A stretch of 64,000 nucleotides of DNA from Serratia proteamaculans (lineage in GTDB: Bacteria; Pseudomonadota; Gammaproteobacteria; Enterobacterales; Enterobacteriaceae), in assembly GCF_008830365.1 (NCBI RefSeq), contig NZ_WBKI01000002.1:1-64000 (forward strand), given 5' to 3'. The notes below the pieces were generated by a model. That model was not told where the DNA came from and searched no databases. It was given only the letters and a program-made list of their open reading frames with translations. Below, piece after piece: positions 15,485 through 22,446 of this stretch; positions within the stretch are counted from its first letter, which is position 1; every line of letters starts with the position of its first letter. Position numbers and translations under genes: made by a program.

Positions 15485-17257
15485 ATGCAAATCCAGACCG
15501 ACACCTCGTTACTCAGCGACCCACGCCGACAGGCTGCGTTGCTGTACTGGCAAGGTTTCTCCGTGAAGCAGATCGCGGAAATGTTGAAGCAGAAAGCACC
15601 CACGGTGCAGAGCTGGAAACAGCGGGAAAAATGGGACGATATCGCGCCTATTTCCCGCGTGGAGTCCAGCATCGAGGCGCGAATGGTGCAGCTCGTTCTC
15701 AAGACAAAAAAAGAGGGCAGCGACTACAAAGAAATTGACCTGTTAGGCCGCCAGATTGAGCGCCTTGCGCGCGTCAGCCGCTACATGAATTCCGGCAACG
15801 AAGCCGATCTCAACCCCAACGTCGCCAACCGCAACAAGGGCGAGCGCAAAAAGCCGACAAAGAACTATTTCAACGATGAGGCTATCGCAAAGCTTGAGGA
15901 TATTTTTTACGACGAGTCTTTCGAGTATCAGCTCGGCTGGCACAAGGCCGGATTGGCTCACCGCATCCGCGATATTCTGAAATCGCGCCAGATTGGGGCA
16001 ACCTTCTATTTTTCCCGAGAGTCACTGCTGCACGCGCTTAAAACCGGCCATAACCAGATATTCCTGTCAGCAAGCAAAACGCAGGCGTATGTATTCCGCG
16101 AATACATTATTCAGTTTGCCCGGCGGGTTGACGTTGAGCTGACCGGTGACCCGATTGTGCTCGGCAATAACGGCGCTAAGCTGATTTTTCTCGGCACCAA
16201 CTCCAACACCGCGCAGAGCCATAACGGCGACCTGCTGGTCGATGAAATCTTTTGGATCCCCAACTTCCAGAAACTGCGCAAAGTCGCCTCCGGCATGGCC
16301 TCGCAAAAGCACCTCCGGTCGACCTACTTTTCCACCCCGTCAACGCTGGCACATGGCGCGTTTCCGTTCTGGTCTGGCGAGCTGTTTAACAAGGGCCGCA
16401 AAAACGCCAGCGAACACGTCGAGATCGATATCAGCCACCGCGCGTTAGCCGCCGGGAAACTGTGCGATGACGGTCAATGGCGGCAAATCGTCACCATTGA
16501 GGACGCCCTGCGTGGTGGCTGTAACCTGTTTGACCTCGACGTGTTGAAGCGCGAGAACAGCGCCGAAGATTTCCGCAACCTGTTCATGTGTGAATTTGTC
16601 GACGATAGCGCGTCGGTGTTCCCGTTTGAGGAGCTGCAGGGCTGCATGGTCGACAGTCTGGTCGAGTGGACGGACGTTAACCCATACGCTGACCGGCCAT
16701 TCGGTGACCGGCCGGTGTGGGTCGGCTATGACCCGGCGCACTCCGGCGATAGCGCCGGGTGCGTGGTGCTGGCCCCACCGATGGTGACGGGCGGTAAGTT
16801 CCGCATACTGGAGCGCCACCAGTGGAAAGGCATGGACTTTGCCACGCAGGCCGAATCCATCCGCAAACTGACCGCGAAATACAACGTGGAATATATCGGC
16901 ATCGATGCCACCGGCATCGGGCAAGGCGTTTTCCAGTTGGTGCGCGCCTTCTACCCGGCCGCCCGTGAAATCCGCTACAGCGCCGAGGTGAAGACCGCCA
17001 TGGTGCTCAAGGCAAAAGACACTATCGGCAGCGGCCGGCTGGAATACGACACCGCCTATACCGATATCACAAAATCGTTTATGGCCATCCGCAAAACCAT
17101 GACCGCCAGCGGCCGAGGCATGACCTACGAAGCGAGCCGCAGCGAGGAAGCCAGTCACGCCGACGTCGCGTGGGCCACCATGCACGCGCTGCTAAATGAA
17201 CCCCTGACCGCCGCCAACGGACAGCCCTCTAAATCCATTCTGGACTTCAACCGATGA
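15485..17257 (+). CDS. P: Phage terminase large (ATPase) subunit gpP
   Basis: DNA-packaging ATPase, 590 aa, exactly the P2 gpP length. The N-terminal helix-turn-helix (AALLYWQGFSVKQIAEMLKQ) is followed by the ATPase core (ILKSRQIGATFYFSRESLLH) and a nuclease-like domain with GYDPAHSGDSAG and GIDATGIGQGVFQLV. GAGG precedes the ATG. It overlaps portal Q by 4 bp. Confidence 0.95.
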   Translation: MQIQTDTSLLSDPRRQAALLYWQGFSVKQIAEMLKQKAPTVQSWKQREKWDDIAPISRVESSIEARMVQLVLKTKKEGSDYKEIDLLGRQIERLARVSRYMNSGNEADLNPNVANRNKGERKKPTKNYFNDEAIAKLEDIFYDESFEYQLGWHKAGLAHRIRDILKSRQIGATFYFSRESLLHALKTGHNQIFLSASKTQAYVFREYIIQFARRVDVELTGDPIVLGNNGAKLIFLGTNSNTAQSHNGDLLVDEIFWIPNFQKLRKVASGMASQKHLRSTYFSTPSTLAHGAFPFWSGELFNKGRKNASEHVEIDISHRALAAGKLCDDGQWRQIVTIEDALRGGCNLFDLDVLKRENSAEDFRNLFMCEFVDDSASVFPFEELQGCMVDSLVEWTDVNPYADRPFGDRPVWVGYDPAHSGDSAGCVVLAPPMVTGGKFRILERHQWKGMDFATQAESIRKLTAKYNVEYIGIDATGIGQGVFQLVRAFYPAAREIRYSAEVKTAMVLKAKDTIGSGRLEYDTAYTDITKSFMAIRKTMTASGRGMTYEASRSEEASHADVAWATMHALLNEPLTAANGQPSKSILDFNR

Positions 17258-18291
17258 GCAAACGTAATCGCAACCGCAACAAAGGAAAAGAGACTCTGAC
17301 CGTTGCTGAACCTGACCAGAAAATGCAGGCGTTTACCTTTGGTGAACCGTCGGCCGTTCTGGATCGCCGCGAGATTCTGGATTACACCGAATGCGTCGGT
17401 AACGGCAAATGGATAGAACCGCCTATCAGCTTCTCCGGGCTGGCGAAAAGCCTGCGCGCCGCCGTTCACCACAGTTCGCCGATTTATGTGAAGCGCAACA
17501 TTTTAGCGAGCACCTACATCACGCATCCCCTGCTGTCACAGCAAGATTTCAGCCGGTTTGTGCTGGATTATTTGGTGTTCGGCAACGCCTTTTTGGAAAA
17601 GCGGCAGAGCGTCAGCGGCAAGCTATTGAAGCTGGAAACCTCCCCAGCCAAATACACCCGGCGCGGTGTTGAACCCGGGGTCTATTGGTTCGTGCAATCG
17701 TTCGCTGAGCCGCACCCGTTCGCGCCTGACAGCGTTTTTCACCTGCTGGAGCCGGACATTAATCAAGAGCTGTATGGGATGCCGGAATATCTGTCGGCAC
17801 TCAACTCCGCGTGGCTGAACGAGTCCGCCACGCTGTTCCGCCGCAAGTATTACCAGAACGGTGCACATGCGGGCTACATCATGTATGTCACCGACGCCGC
17901 GCAAAACAGCACCGACGTTGAGTCGTTGCGCAGCGCCATGAATAGCTCAAAAGGCATGGGGAACTTTAAAAACCTGTTCTTCTACGCGCCGAACGGAAAG
18001 CCCGATGGAATCAAGATTGTGCCGCTCAGCGAAGTGGCGACAAAGGATGATTTCTTTAACATCAAAAAGGTCAGCGCCGCCGACCTGCTGGACGCCCACC
18101 GCATCCCCTATCAACTGATGGGCGGTAAGCCGGAGAACGTCGGGTCAGTGGGCGACGTGGTGAAGGCTGCAATGGTGTTTGTCCGCAACGAGCTGACGCC
18201 GCTACAGCAACGCATCACTGAGGTGAATGACTGGATCGGCGAGGAGGTTATTCGTTTTAAAAAATACACCCTCGACAACGACGACGAATGA
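17254..18291 (+). CDS. Q: Phage portal protein gpQ
   Basis: Portal protein, 345 aa (P2 gpQ: 344). The basic N-terminus (SKRNRNRNKGKE) is followed by diagnostic parts such as FLEKRQSVSGKLLKLE and DLLDAHRIPYQLMGGKPEN. Twelve copies form the vertex through which DNA enters. It is the last gene of the P-Q operon; the cos end lies 1.4 kb beyond rather than directly after it, because a cargo gene intervenes. Confidence 0.95.
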   Translation: MSKRNRNRNKGKETLTVAEPDQKMQAFTFGEPSAVLDRREILDYTECVGNGKWIEPPISFSGLAKSLRAAVHHSSPIYVKRNILASTYITHPLLSQQDFSRFVLDYLVFGNAFLEKRQSVSGKLLKLETSPAKYTRRGVEPGVYWFVQSFAEPHPFAPDSVFHLLEPDINQELYGMPEYLSALNSAWLNESATLFRRKYYQNGAHAGYIMYVTDAAQNSTDVESLRSAMNSSKGMGNFKNLFFYAPNGKPDGIKIVPLSEVATKDDFFNIKKVSAADLLDAHRIPYQLMGGKPENVGSVGDVVKAAMVFVRNELTPLQQRITEVNDWIGEEVIRFKKYTLDNDDE

Positions 18292-18301
18292 TAAACTGTA
18301 T

Positions 18302-18370
18302 TAGCTCAAACCTGAACTGACCGTTTCCATGGATAGAATACAATCTTATCTGACGGTCAGCTTTGAGCTA
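18302..18370. repeat. Bipartite inverted repeat between Q and the cargo nuclease
   Basis: TAGCTCAAA (18302-18310) pairs with TTTGAGCTA (18362-18370), and CTGACCGT (18317-18324) pairs with ACGGTCAG (18353-18360). The two stems are separated by small internal bulges, with a 28-base loop. There is no T-tract, so it is not a simple terminator. It begins 10 bp after the Q stop and ends 75 bp before the cargo gene. It could be a structured leader, an operator or a module boundary. Confidence 0.7.
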
Positions 18371-18444
18371 TCGTGGCATAACTTTGTGGTATGTTAATGA
18401 TAAATAAATTATTGAGTTGCGAACTAATACTATAGGGAGCCACC

Positions 18445-19434
18445 TTGAAAGATAAACCGTCAGATTTAGAGAGACTTATTCATGAATCTCTGGAGCAGCT
18501 AGGTTGGGCGGCTGACGCTACAGCTATCGCTGAACGAGTAAATAGGCTTAATATAGGCCTTCCGTTAGAAGACGAGTTTTCGATTATCTGCGGCTGGCTC
18601 GGTCAATGTACCTTAGTCCATAAATTAGATCAGCAGCAGTATCCAACTACTTCTAACGATATTTTTCAGGTTCCGGATTTACTAGCAAACTTTAATGTTC
18701 GCGGTGCGGGAAATACTACTGTTTTAATTGAAGTTAAGTCTCACAAGGGAAATGTTTTGTCTTTTCGGCCTGACTACGTATCTAGATTAAGGGCTTATAG
18801 TCAATTATTAGGCCTGCCCATTTTAATTGCTTGGAGAAGGTATGGAATTTGGAGCCTAGTAGATTTAGACTTATTTACAAAGGCCACGAAGAATTTCAAT
18901 CTTAATTTCAATGATGCAATGCGAAATAGCTTGATGAGTAAAGTTCTGGGCGACTTCTCCTACACTCCACAAGTTAATTCTGGTGTTCATATTAGCTGCA
19001 AGAAAGAAAGGCTTATTGAAACCATAAAAACAGATGAAGGGATAAAAGAAAACTGGCAAATGGTCATAGATGACGTGTATTTCACTAACGGGGAAAATGA
19101 GCAGTTAAGGGATCTGTCACCAATTGCTCAGCAACTATTCCATTCTTGGAACCTTACTACAATAGAATTACACTCTGACTCTCACGTGGTGATGCATAAT
19201 ACAATCAATGAAGAATCGGCAATGTTTGCGCATATGGCCTTAACTAGATTGCTCACTTTTCATGGTCGAGAAGATGAGGTTCACTGGAGACATCATTTGC
19301 AACATGATGCAGCAATCTCAAGTGTCCTAGATTTCAGGAGTGGGATTGAGGAGAACCTAAAAGCCGGTATTATTAAATACATTTTTGATATTGAACCAGT
19401 AAATGTCCCGGGTTTTCTCAATGTAATACAATAA
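18445..19434 (+). CDS. PD-(D/E)XK nuclease-like cargo protein between Q and cos
   Basis: Protein of 329 aa that I cannot assign to a named family. Residues 70-135 carry a PD-(D/E)XK core: P77-D78, then E96-V97-K98 in VLIEVKSHKG, followed by a helix with RLRAYSQLLG and strand LPILIAWR. The N-terminal 70 residues are helical and the C-terminal half is unassigned. The start is a TTG at 18445 preceded by GGGAG; the next Met is deep in the protein. Codons are AT-rich compared with Q. Its place at the left end of the phage genome, with its own leader and terminator, suggests a lysogeny-expressed defence or exclusion gene; this is inference. Confidence 0.65.
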   Translation: MKDKPSDLERLIHESLEQLGWAADATAIAERVNRLNIGLPLEDEFSIICGWLGQCTLVHKLDQQQYPTTSNDIFQVPDLLANFNVRGAGNTTVLIEVKSHKGNVLSFRPDYVSRLRAYSQLLGLPILIAWRRYGIWSLVDLDLFTKATKNFNLNFNDAMRNSLMSKVLGDFSYTPQVNSGVHISCKKERLIETIKTDEGIKENWQMVIDDVYFTNGENEQLRDLSPIAQQLFHSWNLTTIELHSDSHVVMHNTINEESAMFAHMALTRLLTFHGREDEVHWRHHLQHDAAISSVLDFRSGIEENLKAGIIKYIFDIEPVNVPGFLNVIQ

Positions 19435-19464
19435 GTGCATGTTTTCGGACTGGCTTTCCACTTC

Positions 19465-19506
19465 TGGCACAGAGCTACCTGTCAGATTGGGTTTGGCTCT
19501 GTGCCA
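19465..19506. repeat. 11-bp inverted repeat after the cargo nuclease
   Basis: TGGCACAGAGC (19465-19475) and GCTCTGTGCCA (19496-19506) are exact complements with a 20-base loop, 30 bp after the stop codon. No T-tract follows on either strand. It probably folds in the 3' region of the mRNA ahead of the terminator at 19547. Confidence 0.55.
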
Positions 19507-19546
19507 TAACTGTGTCAGGTCGAGTCTAAGCTAGTACAGATAAACC

Positions 19547-19569
19547 GGCCGCCTGATTAGCGGCCTTTT
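19547..19569 (+). terminator. Intrinsic terminator of the 18445-19434 gene
   Basis: GGCCGC, a 7-base loop and GCGGCC are followed by TTTT on the plus strand. It lies about 110 bp after the cargo nuclease and before cos, isolating that gene from the cassette beyond cos. Confidence 0.7.
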
Positions 19570-19952
19570 CATACCCACCCTCAAACGCTCTCTGACGCCC
19601 ACCACAGCCCACCCCATCGCACACACCCACGAATCAAAACAGAATATCAAAACGCCAACACGACGCGCTGACGCCGTCAATTCTGATAATTAAATACGTG
19701 CCTGCGCGCAATGCTATCCCCGCCACGCCTGCCCGCTTCATGGGTCGGTTTTCATGCAGTTGCTTGCTTCACTCGCAGCCTTGCCAGCCGTGGTTCAAAT
19801 CAAAGAATGAAAACCCAATAGCGAAATGCAAAAAAATGCACATTTATGCATGGACTTTATTACATTTAATGATAAAGAATAGGGTCATCTTTGAGCTTCT
19901 TTTTATACCTTAAATGGTTTGTTTGATTTTGTTCAAAAAGGAACTACACAAA
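19570..19952. other. Gene-free stretch around cos
   Basis: About 380 bp hold the cos site and, to its right, an AT-rich leader of the three-gene cassette with candidate promoter elements (for example TTTATTACATTTAATGATAAA near 19857-19877). I see no open frame with a credible start that would fill it. Confidence 0.5.
19711..19729 (-). other. cos: Phage cos site (P2/186-type 19-bp cohesive end)
   Basis: The minus strand reads GGCGTGGCGGGGATAGCAT. From memory the 19-base cohesive ends are GGCGAGGCGGGGAAAGCAC for P2 and GGCGTGGCGGGGAAAGCAT for 186, so this differs from the 186 form at one base. The orientation relative to Q and A is as in P2. The surrounding stretch 19570-19950 has no credible gene. 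gpM and gpP would cut here; P4-like satellites use such sites too. Confidence 0.85.
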
Positions 19953-21023
19953 ATGAGTACTCAGCAAGTTCTTAACACGCCTGTGACAGCATCCGTACCT
20001 GCAGTTGAGATTGATAACTTATTGAAAGGGCTAGAGCAAACTACGGAGTTAGCATATTTTCGGCGTGTAGGTGGCCGACATGGCTTTGATGTGACAACCA
20101 GATGGGCAAGCACATTAGAAAACTTAAAAAAAACGCTAAGTGACCCAACAAAACAAGGTACGCCTGCTAATTATTCAAACCTACGCTTAATTACATTAAA
20201 AATAATAACGGCGGCCAATCATTATTATTCTATAGATTATATCAAAGGTGGTGATTTACATCTCATCCCAACGATTACAGGATATAACAACTTCGACCCA
20301 ACCTTTAAATCGGTATTCCCGACCAAATTAGAGGATGGTAATGGCCTACCACCTATCTCTGGCCACTTCATCACTTCAATTGAAGATATGGGCGATGGAA
20401 AAGCTATTATTTATTCTTATGTAATATTAAGAACAATAAATGGTCGCAGTAAGCTTCGTAGTAATAAATATCCAGAGCAATACTTCAATACCGTATTTAT
20501 TCCAAATGATCTAAGCCGAATTGAATATAGAGTTGATAAGTCGCTCGGAAAAAGATCTGCAGATAAAGCAATGGGCGAGTTGAGAAATAAACTCCTTGAG
20601 TTAATGGTTGAGTTAGATATTAATCTTAATCTTGATACTGTTAATTTCTATAATGCAATTTCTAATATTTATAATGATAAAAAATATGGACGTTTAGTTC
20701 AGGTCGATTTTCTTGACCCTAATGGTGATGAAGATGCAGTGCTTCGATGCAGGAATGACCCTAGCTACGATGCTCGTTATCGAGAAGTCGTATCTAAAAC
20801 ACAAAGCGGATCGACTAACTCATTAAATTTAAAGGTTTCTGGTGTTGCTGTAAGACTCGATAGTAAACTGCATAAAGAGACCGTTTCAAACGAAATTGGT
20901 TTCGAACCTAGCAAAACTGATTGGGCTGTTAACAAGTTTTGTGGAGGATTTTACTTCACCCAGTCAGCGGATCATCAAGCACACTATGGGGTGATAAATG
21001 ATATCCTCACTAGAGCGAAATGA
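19953..21023 (+). CDS. Unknown protein, first gene of a three-gene cargo cassette
   Basis: Protein of 356 aa without a family I recognise. The ATG at 19953 (MSTQQVLNTPVTASVPAVE) follows AAGGA; an in-frame ATG at 19914 lacks a ribosome site. It looks soluble, with no membrane helix or signal peptide, a mixed alpha/beta middle (GHFITSIEDMGDGKAIIYSY) and a helical stretch near residues 205-235 (GELRNKLLELMVELDINL). No Walker A or nuclease motif is visible. It is AT-rich. Overlap with the next gene (26 bp) shows it is the head of an operon at the locus that holds tin and old in P2. Sensor or DNA-binding roles are possible but unsupported. Confidence 0.6.
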   Translation: MSTQQVLNTPVTASVPAVEIDNLLKGLEQTTELAYFRRVGGRHGFDVTTRWASTLENLKKTLSDPTKQGTPANYSNLRLITLKIITAANHYYSIDYIKGGDLHLIPTITGYNNFDPTFKSVFPTKLEDGNGLPPISGHFITSIEDMGDGKAIIYSYVILRTINGRSKLRSNKYPEQYFNTVFIPNDLSRIEYRVDKSLGKRSADKAMGELRNKLLELMVELDINLNLDTVNFYNAISNIYNDKKYGRLVQVDFLDPNGDEDAVLRCRNDPSYDARYREVVSKTQSGSTNSLNLKVSGVAVRLDSKLHKETVSNEIGFEPSKTDWAVNKFCGGFYFTQSADHQAHYGVINDILTRAK

Positions 21024-21432
21024 TAGAATGCGCTCAATGATCATAAAACAAAGAGAGCTAGTAAAAGATCTTTGTGATTCTTCAGTTTTTATTACTGAGG
21101 ATTCTCAACGCTTTTACTATAATCTTCTTGAATATATCGAGAATCACACCTACAGGGAAATTTATACAATACCATTGTTGCGCCAAGCAATTAAAACCAC
21201 CAATAACGATGATTTATTGAAAGTGGTTCAATTTTTTAGTGGTGGAGGCTCAAAGTTTTTCGATATAAAATACTGCTACGAGCAAGAAGACAGGCAATAT
21301 ATTGAAATTCCTTTTGAGGAGTATAATAATTATATATTAAACAACCAAGAACCGGTTGATATAAATGGTGTGGAGCTTGAAGATTTCAATCCAAAATACC
21401 TTTCATTTTATTGTTTGATAAATTTGGATTAA
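20998..21432 (+). CDS. Unknown small protein, second gene of the cargo cassette
   Basis: Protein of 144 aa with no recognised domain. I chose the ATG at 20998 because GGGGTG stands at good spacing before it, which places the start inside the preceding gene; an ATG at 21028 has a poorer site. The sequence is acidic toward the C-terminus (EIPFEEYNNYILNN, DINGVELEDFNPKYLSF) and helical at the N-terminus. Its size and place between a large protein and a nuclease would fit an adaptor or regulator; this is inference. Confidence 0.5.
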   Translation: MISSLERNDRMRSMIIKQRELVKDLCDSSVFITEDSQRFYYNLLEYIENHTYREIYTIPLLRQAIKTTNNDDLLKVVQFFSGGGSKFFDIKYCYEQEDRQYIEIPFEEYNNYILNNQEPVDINGVELEDFNPKYLSFYCLINLD

Positions 21433-21434
21433 AA

Positions 21435-22253
21435 ATGGAAAAGCAAAATATCACAGCAGAATTACATAAAAGAAATAAATTCGATAGCGAAGATGATTTC
21501 ATATCAACATTATATGCTGATATCGCATCAATTATAAAGCTTATTGAATCATCAAGTGACAAATACTATTGTGATGATGAAGACAAATTAAGCCACTCTA
21601 TCGTTTCCTCTTTAGTCCATTTGGGTTATAGAGCATCTGAGCAAACTAAAAAAAATGGTAGCGTAGACATTACTGTATACTCAAAAGATGATGCTTACGA
21701 ATGGATTGCTGAAGCAAAAATAGGTTATGGTAACCAAAAAATATTTGAGGGTTTACTTCAACTTCTCACTAGATATATAAAAAGAGACAACCACGCAGGG
21801 GTTTTCATATATTATCAAAAGGCCAAATCTACATTTTACTTTAAAGATTGGTTAAAATATTTACATGAAAACAAATGGACTGCTTACTGTTCTAAGCAAG
21901 GGACCTTAAATAAGGTTTCACCGCTACTGCAACACCTTAAGTCTAGTCAATGCCCTACAGTGGTTGGTGATTGTTGTTTCGCAGATGTAAGTGTAATAAA
22001 ACCTTCAAGTGACAGTCTAAATATTCGTTTTTTTTATATCGATGTCCATCATGAACCGTTAGATAAAAGTGGGGTAAAAAACCAATCCATAGCTTATGGT
22101 CAGGCAAAAAACAAAATCAGGGATCTATATAATATGTGGCAGGAAGGAAGTTATGACGAAAGCATGACCAATGAATTATTTGCATCTATAAAAATATTTC
22201 ATGATGACTGTATTGATGATGAAAGCGAGAGTGATACTAAGAATAAAACCTAA
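21435..22253 (+). CDS. PD-(D/E)XK nuclease-like protein, third gene of the cargo cassette
   Basis: Protein of 272 aa. Residues 50-130 show a restriction-endonuclease-like fold: helix KLSHSIVSSLVHLGY, then GSVDITVY (Asp78), strand EWIAEAKIG with Glu93 and Lys95 (E-A-K), and a helix with LLQLLTRYIKR followed by strand GVFIYY. The rest, up to an acidic tail (DDCIDDESESD), is unassigned. The ATG lies two bases after the stop of the previous gene, with GGA upstream, so it is coupled to it. I infer the effector of an anti-phage or exclusion module acting on DNA, but activity and target are unknown. Confidence 0.65.
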   Translation: MEKQNITAELHKRNKFDSEDDFISTLYADIASIIKLIESSSDKYYCDDEDKLSHSIVSSLVHLGYRASEQTKKNGSVDITVYSKDDAYEWIAEAKIGYGNQKIFEGLLQLLTRYIKRDNHAGVFIYYQKAKSTFYFKDWLKYLHENKWTAYCSKQGTLNKVSPLLQHLKSSQCPTVVGDCCFADVSVIKPSSDSLNIRFFYIDVHHEPLDKSGVKNQSIAYGQAKNKIRDLYNMWQEGSYDESMTNELFASIKIFHDDCIDDESESDTKNKT

Positions 22254-22285
22254 TTATCAGCAAGGCACCTTAGATATGTCCTATT

Positions 22286-22317
22286 CGTGAGCAGCACCGA
22301 GGAAAAGCACGCTCACG
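22286..22317. repeat. Hairpin between the convergent cassette and gene A
   Basis: CGTGAGC (22286-22292) and GCTCACG (22311-22317) are complementary with an 18-base loop, 33 bp after the nuclease stop. No strong T-tract follows, so termination between the convergent operons is only a possibility. Confidence 0.35.
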
Positions 22318-22446
22318 GCGATTTTATCTTTAATGTTATTCAGGTGAATTTATGGGTCAATGAGATTAAGTGGAAATCAATTACTACATTTCGTTTTTTT
22401 GCTGTGCTACTGATTGGTATCCCCGCATTGTTCCCCTTTACATATT

